DNA of 64,000 bases from Acidovorax carolinensis (GTDB taxonomy: Bacteria > Pseudomonadota > Gammaproteobacteria > Burkholderiales > Burkholderiaceae_C), in assembly GCF_002157145.1 (NCBI RefSeq), contig NZ_CP021361.1, positions 3,624,501 to 3,688,500 on the forward strand, given 5' to 3'. Positions 1 through 9,287 of the stretch are shown piece by piece (the stretch's first letter is position 1; each line of letters opens with the position of its first letter). Both the position numbers and the translations under genes were made by a program. The notes beneath the pieces are model-generated. The model worked only from the letters and a program-made list of their open reading frames with translations. It made no database searches and was not told the origin of the DNA.

Positions 1-1035
1 GGCCAGGTCCTGGGCAAGAAGATCGAACTGCTGGTGGCGGACCACCAGAACAAGGCGGATGTCGCCGCCAACAAGGCGCGTGAATGGTTTGACAACGGCA
101 AGGTGGACGCCATCATGGATGTGGCGGTTTCCGCGCCGGCGCTGGCAGTGCTCGAAGTGGCCAAACAAAAGCAGAAGGTCATCATCTTCAACGGTCCCGG
201 CACCGACCGGCTCACCAACGACCTGTGCATGCCCAGCACAGTGCACTACGTCTACGACACTTACGCGCTGGCCAACGTGACGGCCAGCGCCATCACCCAA
301 CGCGGAGGCAAGGAGTGGTACTTCATCACCGCCGACTACGCCTTTGGCCACAGCCTGCAGGAGCAGGCGAGCGCCGTGGTGAACGCCCAAGGCGGCAAGG
401 TGCTCGGAGCCGCCAAGCACCCCATCGCCGCGACCGACTTCGCCTCCTTCCTGCTGAGCGCCCAGAACAGCAAGGCCCAGGTCGTCGGTCTGGCCAATGC
501 CGGCAGCGACACCGTGAACACCATCAAGGCTGCGCGCGAGTTCGGCCTGACCCAGGGCAAGAGCAAGCAAACCCTGGCCGGGCTGCTCATGTACATCAAC
601 GACATCCACGCCATCGGCCTGCGCACGGCGGGCGGCCTGATGCTCACCGAGGCCTTCTACTGGGACATGAACGACGCAACCCGCGCGTGGTCCAAGCGCT
701 ACTTCGAGAAGATGAAGAAGATGCCCAACATGAGTCAGGCAGGCGCCTACTCGTCGACCATGCACTACCTCAAGGCCGTGCAGGCCGCCAAGACCGATGA
801 CACGGCAACGGTCATGGCGCAGATGAAGGCCACGCCCATCAATGACTTCTTCGCCAAGAACGGCCGCATCCGCGAAGACGGCCGCATGGTGCATGACATG
901 TACCTGTTCGAGGTCAAGCAACAGGCCGAGTCCAAGTACCCCTGGGACTACTACAAGCTCGTGGCCACCGTGCCGGGTGACAAGGCCTTCCTGCCGCTGG
1001 CGCAGTCCAAGTGCCCCATGGTCAACAAGAAGTGA
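1..1035 (+). CDS. Branched-chain amino acid-type ABC transporter substrate-binding protein (5' partial)
   Basis: The frame is already open at base 1, so the signal peptide and N-terminus lie outside the window; about 344 residues are visible. The sequence fits the type-1 periplasmic binding fold (Peripla_BP_6, LivJ/UrtA-like), with the typical stretches IIFNGPGTDRLTN, WYFITADYAFGHS and VVGLANAGSDTVN and a C-terminus with lysines. It should bind an amino acid, amide or small organic/aromatic acid in the periplasm and deliver it to a LivHMGF-type importer presumably encoded upstream. It ends 13 bp before the SDR gene, so the two are probably co-transcribed. The family is clear; the ligand cannot be read from sequence. 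Confidence 0.9.
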   Translation, partial: GQVLGKKIELLVADHQNKADVAANKAREWFDNGKVDAIMDVAVSAPALAVLEVAKQKQKVIIFNGPGTDRLTNDLCMPSTVHYVYDTYALANVTASAITQRGGKEWYFITADYAFGHSLQEQASAVVNAQGGKVLGAAKHPIAATDFASFLLSAQNSKAQVVGLANAGSDTVNTIKAAREFGLTQGKSKQTLAGLLMYINDIHAIGLRTAGGLMLTEAFYWDMNDATRAWSKRYFEKMKKMPNMSQAGAYSSTMHYLKAVQAAKTDDTATVMAQMKATPINDFFAKNGRIREDGRMVHDMYLFEVKQQAESKYPWDYYKLVATVPGDKAFLPLAQSKCPMVNKK

Positions 1036-1048
1036 GGGCGCCTTCGCC

Positions 1049-2179
1049 ATGACGACTCCCGGGAAGACCGCCCTCATCGTGGGCGCCACGGGCGTGGTGG
1101 GCCAGGCCTGCCTGCGCCACTTCGCGAGCCTGCCCGGCTGGCGCGCCATCGGCGTGGCCCGCCGCCCGATCACTCCACCGCCCGGGGCTGAAGCCCTGCA
1201 GCTGGACCTGCAGGACAGCGCCGCCTGCGCTGCAGCTCTGGCAAGCCGCGACGACATCACCCATGTGGTTTATGCCGCGGTATACGAGCAGCCCGGCGGA
1301 CTTGTCGGCGGCTGGCGCGACCAGGACCAGATGCGCACCAACCTGCAGATGCTGCGCAACGTGGTCGAACCCCTGGACCGCCCCGGTGGTGCGCTGCGCC
1401 ACGTCACCATCATGCAAGGCGGCAAGGCCTACGGTGTGCACATCCATCCCGAAATCGCGGTGCCCGCGCGCGAGCGCTGGCCGCGCGACGCGCACGAGAA
1501 CTTCTACTGGCTGCAGGAAGACTTCCTGCGCGAACGCCAGGCCAAGGCCTCAACTTCGACGGGATGGCATTTCACCATCATGCGCCCGCGCATCGTGTTT
1601 GGGGATGCCATGGGCAGCCATATGAACCCGATTCCGGCCATCGGCGTCTATGCCTGGCTGCGCCACGAGCAAGGCTTGCCCCTGTCGTACCCCGGAGGGC
1701 CCGCGCGCGTGAACCAGGCCATTGACGCCGACCTGATCGCCCAGGCCTGTGCCTGGGCCGCAGAGGCACCCAACGCGCGCAACGAAACCTTCAACCTCGA
1801 GAACGGCGACGTATTCGTGTGGCAGAACGTCTGGCCTGCCATTGCCGACGCGCTCGGCATGCCTGTGGGCGAGCCCGAGCCGCAGTCCCTGGGCGCCACC
1901 GTACCGGGCCAGCAGAAAGCGTGGGAGCGCATCGTCGACAAGTACCAGCTGGCCGCCCCGCGCGAGCTGGCGGCCTTCATCGGTCAGGGCGCCACCTATG
2001 CCGACTTCCAGATGAACCATGGCAAGACGGGGCCGCTGCCGCCCGTGATCATGAGCTCGGTGAAGATCCGCCAGGCAGGTTTTGCGGCCTGCATGGACAC
2101 CGAAGACATGTTCCGCAAGTGGTTCGGCCAGCTGCAGCAACGCCGGCTGCTGCCCACGCCGGCCGAGGCGCGGGCGTGA
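1049..2179 (+). CDS. NAD-dependent epimerase/dehydratase, PRISE-like SDR
   Basis: 376 residues starting at the ATG 13 bp after the previous stop. The N-terminus carries a Rossmann nucleotide-binding motif (GATGVVGQ, residues about 10-17). The central and C-terminal parts (IMRPRIVFGD, NLENGDVFVWQNVWP, and a tail with MDTEDMFRKW) match the progesterone 5-beta-reductase/iridoid-synthase-like (PRISE) atypical extended SDRs. Members reduce activated enones with NAD(P)H in the cytoplasm. Its stop overlaps the GTG of the next gene by 4 bp, so translation is probably coupled. Substrate unknown; the surrounding catabolic genes suggest a role in organic-acid or terpenoid-like compound breakdown. Confidence 0.85.
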   Translation: MTTPGKTALIVGATGVVGQACLRHFASLPGWRAIGVARRPITPPPGAEALQLDLQDSAACAAALASRDDITHVVYAAVYEQPGGLVGGWRDQDQMRTNLQMLRNVVEPLDRPGGALRHVTIMQGGKAYGVHIHPEIAVPARERWPRDAHENFYWLQEDFLRERQAKASTSTGWHFTIMRPRIVFGDAMGSHMNPIPAIGVYAWLRHEQGLPLSYPGGPARVNQAIDADLIAQACAWAAEAPNARNETFNLENGDVFVWQNVWPAIADALGMPVGEPEPQSLGATVPGQQKAWERIVDKYQLAAPRELAAFIGQGATYADFQMNHGKTGPLPPVIMSSVKIRQAGFAACMDTEDMFRKWFGQLQQRRLLPTPAEARA

Positions 2180-2951
2180 AGATCGAGCGCATCACAAGCA
2201 CCATCGTCGACCTGCGCCTGCAGCGTGCGCACCGGCTGGCGATGACCACGATGGCGGGCCACACCCTGGTGATCGTGCAAATCCACACCGACGAGGACGT
2301 GACCGGGCTGAGAGAGCTGCCCGTGAAGATCGGCACCGGCATCCGCGTGCCAACGTGCAACGCGCCACGGCCATCCGCGACGCCCTGCCCGAGGCAGCCA
2401 CGGTGCGTGTCGACGTCAACCAGGCCTGGGACGAAGCCACGGCGCGCTGGGCGATCCCGGCGCTGCACGCCGGCAGCATTGCGGTGGTGGAGCAGCCCGT
2501 GCATGCGGCCAGCATCGATGCCATGCGGCGCCTGACCCGCGCCAGCCCGATCACCGTGATGGCCGACGAAGCGGTGACCACACCGCAGGAAGCCATGGCC
2601 TATGCAAGCACCCATGCCTGCGACGCACTGTCGATCAAGGTCACGAGACACGGCGGCCTGATGCGCACAGCCCAGTTCGCCCACATGGCCAGCGCGGGGG
2701 GGCTCGCGATTTTTGGCGGCACCATGATAGAAGGGGCCATCGGCACTGCGGCTAGCGCACAGCTGTATTCAACCCTGCCCGACCTGCAATGGGGATGCCA
2801 GCTGTTCGGCCCCCAGCTGCTGGTCGACGACGTGGCCATCAGCGCGCTGCGCTACGACGACTTCGCCCTGTGCGTGCCCGACGGCCCCGGTTTCGGCGCC
2901 ACCCTGGACCCGGAAAAGCTGGCTTACCACCAGCGAAGACAGACCGCCTGA
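2176..2951 (+). pseudogene. Decayed enolase-superfamily gene (muconate cycloisomerase/mandelate racemase-like)
   Basis: Starts with GTG overlapping the SDR stop. The first about 50 codons give a normal enolase-superfamily N-terminus (VKIERITSTIVDLRL, HRLAMTTMAGHTLV), but after VTGL the frame jumps directly to PVKIGTG, which belongs to the KxK region normally more than 100 residues later. Around 2355 the frame must then shift by one base to continue as RATAIRDALPEA, VDVNQAWDE, VVEQPV, ADEAV and SIKVTRHGG, the metal-binding and catalytic strands of the family. So there is an internal deletion of roughly 110-120 codons (capping domain and first catalytic lysine) plus a single-base frameshift. 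About 258 codons remain of about 370. Not expected to be functional. Confidence 0.8.
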
Positions 2952-3035
2952 ACGCAGCCGCCCCTTTTTTTCCGCGGCCACAGAGCCAAGCGCTCATTGC
3001 GCACATTTCTATCCCCCTGTTTGAAGGAGACATCC

Positions 3036-4025
3036 ATGACCCTGTCCTTGAAGCCAGCCACCCGCCGCGCTGCACTGGCGTTCCTGCTCGCCCCCGCTGC
3101 CCTTGCGGCACTGCACGCACAGGCACAGACCTACCCCAGCAAGGCCATCCGCATCATCGTGCCCTTTGCCGCCGGCACGGCGACGGACACGATCGCCCGG
3201 CTGGCAGCGCAACAGCTGTCGGACGCACTGAAGCAACCCGTGGTGGTCGACAACCGGGCCGGCGCCAACGGCGCCATTGGCGCCGAAGCTGTCGCCAAGG
3301 CCCGCCCGGATGGCTACACACTGCTGATCACCACCAACACCACGCAGGCCGCCAACCCCAGCCTGGTGAAGTCGCTTCCCTATGATCCCCAGAAGGACTT
3401 CGCCCCGGTTTCACTGCTCGGCAAAGGGGCTTTCGTGCTCGCCACACGCACCGACGCACCGTTCAACAGCCTGGCGGAGTTCGTCGCCTACGCCAAGACG
3501 AACCCGGGCAAGGCGAGCTATGCCAGTTCCAACAGCTCCGGCATCGTGTCGGGCGCCACCCTGGCGCTCAAGTCTCAGCTGGAGCTGATCCACGTGCCCT
3601 ACAAGAGCGGCCCGGCTGCGATCACCGACGTGCTGGGCGGACAGACATCGACCGTGTTCGTCGACGTGCAGTCTGCCCTGCCGCAGCTGCGCAGCGGAAA
3701 GCTCAAAGCGCTGGGGGTCACCACGGCACAATCGCACCCCTTGCTGCCCGGCGTGTCCAGTCTTTCCAGCGCGCCTGGCATGGCCGGATTTGACCTGGGC
3801 TACTGGATGGCCGTGTACGCGCCGGCGGGCACACCCGCCCCCATCGTTCAGGCACTGAACCAGCAGTTCACGCAATTCACGCAGTCCAAGGACGTCGTGG
3901 ACCGGTTTGCGGGCCTGGGTTTCAGCATCGAAGGTAGCTCCAGTACAGCGCTGGAGCAGTTCACACGCAGCGAAACCATCAAGTGGCGTGATCTCATCGC
4001 CACCGCAGGCATCACACCGGAGTGA
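3036..4025 (+). CDS. Bug-family tripartite tricarboxylate transporter substrate-binding protein (TctC-like)
   Basis: 329 residues. The ATG at 3036 is chosen because GAAGGAG lies just upstream and a signal peptide follows (RRAALAFLLAPAALAAL, cleavage near AQA-QTYPS). The mature start YPSKAIRIIVPFAAGTATDTIAR and later DNRAGANGAIGAE, PDGYTLL, HVPYKSG and YAPAGTP are Bug/TctC hallmarks. Such periplasmic receptors bind carboxylates or other small solutes, often with no dedicated TctAB nearby, as here. It follows the SDR/enolase relic in the same direction and converges on the APH-like gene. Ligand unknown. Confidence 0.93.
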   Translation: MTLSLKPATRRAALAFLLAPAALAALHAQAQTYPSKAIRIIVPFAAGTATDTIARLAAQQLSDALKQPVVVDNRAGANGAIGAEAVAKARPDGYTLLITTNTTQAANPSLVKSLPYDPQKDFAPVSLLGKGAFVLATRTDAPFNSLAEFVAYAKTNPGKASYASSNSSGIVSGATLALKSQLELIHVPYKSGPAAITDVLGGQTSTVFVDVQSALPQLRSGKLKALGVTTAQSHPLLPGVSSLSSAPGMAGFDLGYWMAVYAPAGTPAPIVQALNQQFTQFTQSKDVVDRFAGLGFSIEGSSSTALEQFTRSETIKWRDLIATAGITPE

Positions 4026-4124
4026 TCCTGGGCAGGCGAGCAACCCTGCACAGCCGGGCGAGGGGTTGGCGGGGCTCCCGCCTGCGCCGCGCCAGGAAAA
4101 CGCCAGTCGCCCGGCGGGCCAGCC

Positions 4125-5147
4125 CTACCGCGCTGTATGGCGCTGCGCCCACTCCCAGCCAAGCTGGGCCAGCGGACCGGCCTTGCGGCCGGTTTCCTCG
4201 GCATCTGCCGACGCCGCACTTCCATCGGCTGCGCGCTGTGCAATGCCGTAGAGGATGGCCGCCATGCGAAACAGGTTGTAGGCCATGTAGAACGACCAGT
4301 GACCCTGCGCGTCGCGCCCCGTGGCGGCACGGTAGTTGGCCAGGTACTGCGCCTCGCTCGGGATGCCCAGCGCAGCCAGGTCCAGCCCACCGATGCCGCG
4401 CCATAGCGCAGGCGGCACGTTCCAGGCCATGCAGTGGTAGGCCAGATCGGCCAACGGGTCGCCCAGAGTGGACAGCTCCCAGTCGAGCACGCCGATCACC
4501 TGGGGCTCGGTGGGGTGAAACACCAGGTTGTCGATGCGGTAGTCGCCATGCACGAGCGTGGTTTCGTCGCCCGCAGGCAGATGCGCAGGCAGCCAATCCA
4601 TCAGCGCGCGCATCGCATTGTCCAGCGGCACGGACAGCGCACGGCACTGGCGCGACCAGCGGTCGATCTGGCGTTCGACATAGCGCCCCGTGCGGCCGTA
4701 GTCCGCCAGGCCCAGGGCCACATGGTCCACGCTGTGCAGCGCGGCCATCACGCGACCCATCTCGCGGTAGAGTGCGCCGCGCTCTGCGGGCGTGCTGTCC
4801 GGCAGGGCCGGGTCCATGAACACGCGGCCCTGCAGGAAATCCATCACGTAGAACGGTGTGCCGAGGATGGACGCGTCCTCGCAGTAGGCCCGCATGCGCG
4901 GCACCGGCACGTCGGTTTCCTGTAACGCCCGCATGACGCGGTATTCGCGGTCAATGGCATGGGCCGACGGGGCCAGTACGCCGGCAGGCTTCTTGCGCAC
5001 CACGTAGGCGTGTTCGCCGGCCGTGACGCGGAAGGTGGGGTTCGACTGCCCCCCTGACAGCGCGGCGACCTCGATCGCTTCGTTGCCCGCGAGGCCTTGT
5101 GCGCGCAGGTATTGTGCGAGGGGTTCGATGGGAAACGGTGTGCTCAC
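4125..5147 (-). CDS. APH-family phosphotransferase (acyl-CoA dehydrogenase-associated, ACAD10-like)
   Basis: 340 residues. It shows the aminoglycoside-phosphotransferase/choline-kinase fold: GGQSNPTF nucleotide loop (about residues 32-39), VRKKP lysine, catalytic HGDYRIDNLVF (Brenner-type HxDxxxxN) and VLDWELSTLGDPLADL with the metal-binding aspartate. This subfamily occurs beside acyl-CoA dehydrogenases in fatty-acid and xenobiotic catabolism and is thought to phosphorylate a hydroxyacyl substrate. Its start overlaps the SDR stop by 4 bp, making it the last gene of the leftward ACAD-SDR-APH series. It is not an antibiotic-resistance gene in this context. Confidence 0.88.
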   Translation of the reverse strand: MSTPFPIEPLAQYLRAQGLAGNEAIEVAALSGGQSNPTFRVTAGEHAYVVRKKPAGVLAPSAHAIDREYRVMRALQETDVPVPRMRAYCEDASILGTPFYVMDFLQGRVFMDPALPDSTPAERGALYREMGRVMAALHSVDHVALGLADYGRTGRYVERQIDRWSRQCRALSVPLDNAMRALMDWLPAHLPAGDETTLVHGDYRIDNLVFHPTEPQVIGVLDWELSTLGDPLADLAYHCMAWNVPPALWRGIGGLDLAALGIPSEAQYLANYRAATGRDAQGHWSFYMAYNLFRMAAILYGIAQRAADGSAASADAEETGRKAGPLAQLGWEWAQRHTAR

Positions 5148-5917
5148 AGCGAACTCACCAGGTGTGCGCCATCCACGGCAATAGTCGATCCGGACATCGC
5201 GGCGCCAGCGTCCGATGCCAGCAGCAGCAGCGGACCGTCCAGGTCACTCATCTCGCCAAAGCGCCGGCTCGGAATGCGGCTGCGCAGCTTGTCGCCCGCT
5301 TCGCTGCCAAGAAAATCGCGGTTCAGATCGGTCACCACATAACCCGGTAGCAGGGCGTTGACGCGGATGCGGTGGCGCGCCAGCTCCAGCGCCATGGCTT
5401 TGGTGGCCTGGATGACACCCGCCTTCGAAATGGCGTAGGGCGCCACGCCCGCGGCCACGCGTTCACCCAGGATGGACGCAATGTTGACAATGCTGCCACC
5501 GCGTCCCGCAGCAACCATGCGCCGCGCGGCCTCGGTGGCCACCAGCCAGTTGCCTTTGAGATTGGTGTCCAGCACATGGTCAAAATCTTCTTCGGCCTGC
5601 TCCAGCAGCGGCCGCGTGACGGTGACGCCGGCGTTGTTCACAACGACGTCAGGCGCCCCCCAACTGGCCAGTTCGTCAAAACACTGCCGCACGCTGGCGG
5701 TGTCGGTCACGTCCAGCGACAGTGCGCGCGCCTCGCCCCCATCGTGGATGATGCTGTCCACCACCGACTGCAGCTTGTCGGCACGGCGGGCGGCCAAGGC
5801 CACGCGCGCGCCCACGCTGGCCAGCAGCTGCGCAAAGTGCTGGCCCAGCCCGCCAGATGCGCCGGTGACCAGGGCAATTTTTCCGTCCATCCGGAAACGA
5901 TCCAAAGTCTGGCTCAT
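5144..5917 (-). CDS. SDR-family oxidoreductase
   Basis: 257 residues beginning MSQTLDRFRMDGKIALV; the ATG overlaps the stop of the upstream acyl-CoA dehydrogenase (ATGA), and the stop overlaps the APH start. Classical SDR motifs are present: TGASGGLGQ cofactor loop, VNNAG, the catalytic serine in NIASI, YAISK (Tyr-x-x-x-Lys) and PGYVVTDLN. It probably oxidises a hydroxyacyl or hydroxy intermediate with NAD(P)+ after acyl-CoA dehydrogenation. Tight coupling on both sides places it firmly in the same pathway. Confidence 0.92.
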   Translation of the reverse strand: MSQTLDRFRMDGKIALVTGASGGLGQHFAQLLASVGARVALAARRADKLQSVVDSIIHDGGEARALSLDVTDTASVRQCFDELASWGAPDVVVNNAGVTVTRPLLEQAEEDFDHVLDTNLKGNWLVATEAARRMVAAGRGGSIVNIASILGERVAAGVAPYAISKAGVIQATKAMALELARHRIRVNALLPGYVVTDLNRDFLGSEAGDKLRSRIPSRRFGEMSDLDGPLLLLASDAGAAMSGSTIAVDGAHLVSSL

Positions 5918-7095
5918 TGCGCCGCCTCCGCCTTCTCTGCCAGGTGCACCAGCTTGCGCGCCATGCTCCAGCGATGCACTTCGCTGGGGCCGTCGTAGAT
6001 GCGAAAGGCCCGCATGTCGGTAAAGATGCGCATCACGGGAGATTCCGACGTGACCCCCGAACCACCGAGCATCTGCACGCTGCGGTCGACCACGCGCCAC
6101 TCGGCCTCCGAGCACACCACCTTGGCGCGGCTCGATTCAAAGTTGCACTTTTCTCCCTGGTCCAGCAGCCATGCGGTGTGCCAGATGTGCAGGCGGGCCG
6201 TGTGCAGGTCCATGTCGTTGTCTGCCAGCATGAAGCCCACGCCTTCGTGCTCGGCCAGCGGTTTGCCAAAGGCCTGGCGGCGGCGTGTGTAGGCCAGGGC
6301 CGCATCGTGGGCGCGGCGTGCCTGGCCCAGCCAGCGCATGCAGTGCGTCAGGCGTGCAGGGGCCAGGCGCACCTGTGCGTAGCGAAAGCCCTTGCCGATC
6401 TCGCCCAGCACGTCGGTGGCGGGGATGCGCAGGTTGTCAAAGCGCAGCACGCCATGCCCACCGGTAAAGCAGCTGTCCATGGCATCCATGCTGCGCTCGA
6501 GCGTGATGCCGGGGCGGTCCATGTCGGTGAGGAACATGGTGGCCGAGCCGTCTTCCATGCGCGCCATCACGATGGCGTAGTCCGCGCCCTCGGCACCGGT
6601 GATGAACCACTTGAGGCCATTGATGAGGTAGTCATCGCCGTCGCGTACCGCCGTGGTGGCCAGCATGGAGGGGTCGGCACCCGCGCCGGGCGAGGGCTCG
6701 GTCATGGCAAAACACGAGCGGATGTGACCGGCCACCTGGGGGCGCAGCCAGCGCTCCTTGTGCGCCAACGTTGCCACTTCTTCCATGAGGTGGATGTTGC
6801 CTTCGTCGGGCGCATGGATGTTCAGCGCCGTCGGGCCGAGCCAGGAGTAACCAGCCTCCTCGAACACCGCGGCCTTGGCCACATGGCTCAGGCCCAGGCC
6901 GCCCATCTCGCGGGAGGCGTGGGGCGTGAGCAGGCCGGCGGTGCGGGCGCGGGCGACCAGTTCGCGGCGCAGCGCCTCGCTGGGGCCGTGGGACGATTGG
7001 CGTTCGTCGTTTTCGAGCGGAATGACCTGCTCGGCGATGAACTGTCGCGTCCTGTCGCGCAGTTCCCGGATTTCGGGGGAAAGAGAAAAGTCCAT
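5914..7095 (-). CDS. Acyl-CoA dehydrogenase family protein
   Basis: 393 residues from the ATG at 7095 (MDFSLSPEIRELRDRTRQF), preceded by AAGGA. The frame continues upstream to 7146, but that extension has no family similarity. Conserved flavin and substrate regions are visible: CFAMTEPSPGAGADPS, GLKWFITGA, the QAFGKPLAEHEGV region and the C-terminal MLGGSGVTSESPVMRIFTD and IYDGPSEVHRW motifs. It oxidises an acyl-CoA to the enoyl-CoA with FAD, in the cytoplasm. It lies 20 bp downstream of the CoA-ligase gene and overlaps the SDR, so activation and oxidation are co-expressed. Confidence 0.93.
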   Translation of the reverse strand: MDFSLSPEIRELRDRTRQFIAEQVIPLENDERQSSHGPSEALRRELVARARTAGLLTPHASREMGGLGLSHVAKAAVFEEAGYSWLGPTALNIHAPDEGNIHLMEEVATLAHKERWLRPQVAGHIRSCFAMTEPSPGAGADPSMLATTAVRDGDDYLINGLKWFITGAEGADYAIVMARMEDGSATMFLTDMDRPGITLERSMDAMDSCFTGGHGVLRFDNLRIPATDVLGEIGKGFRYAQVRLAPARLTHCMRWLGQARRAHDAALAYTRRRQAFGKPLAEHEGVGFMLADNDMDLHTARLHIWHTAWLLDQGEKCNFESSRAKVVCSEAEWRVVDRSVQMLGGSGVTSESPVMRIFTDMRAFRIYDGPSEVHRWSMARKLVHLAEKAEAAQ

Positions 7096-7115
7096 GGGAT
7101 AAGTCCTTACAGCGT

Positions 7116-9220
7116 CTACACACCACTTGCCGGCAATGCGGCGCACTCCACCAGGGCATCCACGACTATGGCGCCCTCACCCGCAGCCCCCACCATGACG
7201 GGGTTAAGGTCGATTGATCCGATAGCGCCACCGGCACCGGCAATCACCTTCCCCACGGCCACAGCAATACCGGCCAGCGCCTGCACATCCAGCGGCGGAT
7301 CGCCACGCACGCCCCCAGCAGCGGAGCGATGCGCAGGGTGCCCAGGGCGCGAACCACCTCGTCCTGGCTGAAGGGCGGCAGCAGCACCGCGCAATCCTTG
7401 AGCGCCTCGACGTTCTTGCCGCCATCGCCCACCACGACCACCGGGCCAAAGACCGGGTCGATGCGCGCGCCGACCATGAACTCGTGCCGCCCCTTGCGCG
7501 TAGCGGCCACGATCACGCCGTCGCGCGCCACACCCATCTCCGTCATCTTCGCGTCAAAGCGTTCGTACAGCACACCGGTCTGCTCGGATGTGGCCACGCC
7601 CAGCGCCACCAGGCCATGTTCGGTCTTGTGCGGCACCTCGGCAGAACAGGCCTTGACCACAGCGGGCGCACCACCGATGGCGTCGAACGCATTGCGCGCC
7701 TCCTGCGCCGAGCGGCACAGGTACATCGGGACGGTAGGCACGCCATGGCGCGCCAGCAGCGCCAGGCTGTCGGCCTCGTTCAGGAAGCCCTGCGCGCCCT
7801 TTGGCAGGGCCACCTCGGGCAGCGCTGGCCATGCCACGCGTTGCCGACGCATCAATGCCGTATGGTTCGCGACCTGTGCCAGCACACCCAGTGCCTCGCC
7901 CTCGTTAGGGAAAGTCGCAATTCCCTGCGCGCGGAACGGCTCGGCCACACTCTCCTGCCAGGCAGCCACGGCCACGGGCTTGCCCGTGGTGGCCTCGAAC
8001 GCTGCGGCGTCACGTGCAAAGGCCTGCACGTCGTAGCCCGCACCGGCCACGGGGATATTGATAAAGAAAAGGTCGGCCGCCGGGTCTTGCGCCACCTCCG
8101 GCAGCACCTTGCCGAACAGGCCGCTGTCGCTCAGCAGCGCCGCGGTGACATCGATGGGATTGCTGGCAGTGGCAAACCCCGGCAACTGGGCAGCCACAGC
8201 GGCCTGCGTTTTCTGCGACAGCTCCGCCAGGGGCAGACCCTCGTCTTCCGCCGCATCGGCGCCCATCACGCAGCTGGCGCCCGAGTTGCTGATGATCACC
8301 AGGCGCCTGCCCTCGGGGCGCCAGCCCTTGAGGTAGGCCTGTGCCGCGCGCGCCTGCTCATGCGGGTCGCGCACGCGCCAAATGCCGTGGTGGCGGAAGA
8401 ATGCATCTACCGTGCGGTCCTCGTTCGCCAGCGAGCCCGTGTGCGAGGACGCGGCTTTTTGCCCCTGCGCCGAACGCCCCGCCTTGATGGCAATGATGGG
8501 CAGGTCGCGTTCGCACGCATGGGCGGCCGCGGCGGCCAGCATCTCGGGGTTGGCGATGCTTTCCAGGTACAGCAGCAGCAAACGCACTTCAGGGTCGTGC
8601 GCTACCGCCAGTGCCAACTCGCCCGCAGTCACGTCGGCCTCATTGCCCGTGGCGTGTACGTGCCGCACGCCGAGGCCACGCCCGCGCAGCAGGCCATAGG
8701 TCATGGCGCTCATGCCGCCGCTCTGGCTCACTATGCCGATGGGGCCGTCCATGGGCGGCACTTCGATGAACATGGTGGAGAAGCCCGCGATGGCGCCGGT
8801 GCCGAAGTTGGCCAGCCCCTGGGTATTGGGGCCATACAGCCGCATGCCTGCAGCGCGCGCCTTGGCCACCATGTGGCGCTGCAGCTCCATTCCCTCCGGG
8901 CCCGTTTCGCCAAAGCCAGAGGCAATGATGACGGCCGACTTCACGCCGCGTGCCGCGCACTCCTCCACGGCCGCCACGGTCTTGTCACCACCCACCACCA
9001 CCAGCGCCAGATCCGGAACTTCCGGCAAGGCCGACAGCGAGGCATAGCTCTTGTAGCCCTGGATCTCCTCGCGCGCCGGGTTGACCGGATAGATTGCACC
9101 CCGAAAACCATGGCGCTGCATGTAGTAGATCGGCCGTCCGCCGATCTTGTGGATGTTGTCCGAGGCGCCGATGATGGCCACGGAGCGCGGATTCAGCGCG
9201 GATTCAAGAAGGTCAGTCAT
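7116..9220 (-). CDS. Acetate--CoA ligase family protein (ADP-forming type), frameshifted near its end
   Basis: A fused CoA-binding, succinyl-CoA-ligase-like and ATP-grasp protein of about 700 residues. The N-terminus SALNPRSVAIIGAS and YPVNP form the CoA-binding domain, SSHTGSLA carries the phosphohistidine, and GGAPAVVKACSAEVPHKTE starts the ATP-grasp part. After RIAPLLG the frame is lost: the conserved continuation (VRGDPPLDVQALAG, IDLNPVMV) is in another frame ending at 7116. One extra C in the five-C run at 7312-7316 restores a full-length protein, so I suspect a sequencing error. The enzyme would activate a carboxylic acid to its CoA thioester. Start chosen at MTDLLESALNPRS; an upstream ATG at 9241 is possible. 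Confidence 0.82.
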
Positions 9221-9287
9221 GGTGGAAGCGGGCGCGGGCAACGCGCCAGAGAAAGAGGGTGGATGGGGTGGATGAAGCAGCGCTGGC

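Noticed and set aside
2720..2775. ATGATAGAAGG...GCTAGCGCA in the enolase relic as another family A copy
   Set aside because: Arms are not complementary and the encoded residues fit the enzyme family.
4125..5147. Aminoglycoside resistance gene
   Set aside because: APH fold, but sequence and operon context fit the acyl-CoA-dehydrogenase-associated kinase subfamily.
9221..9241. Upstream ATG at 9241 as start of the CoA ligase
   Set aside because: Adds seven residues not typical of the family and has no Shine-Dalgarno; kept only as an alternative.
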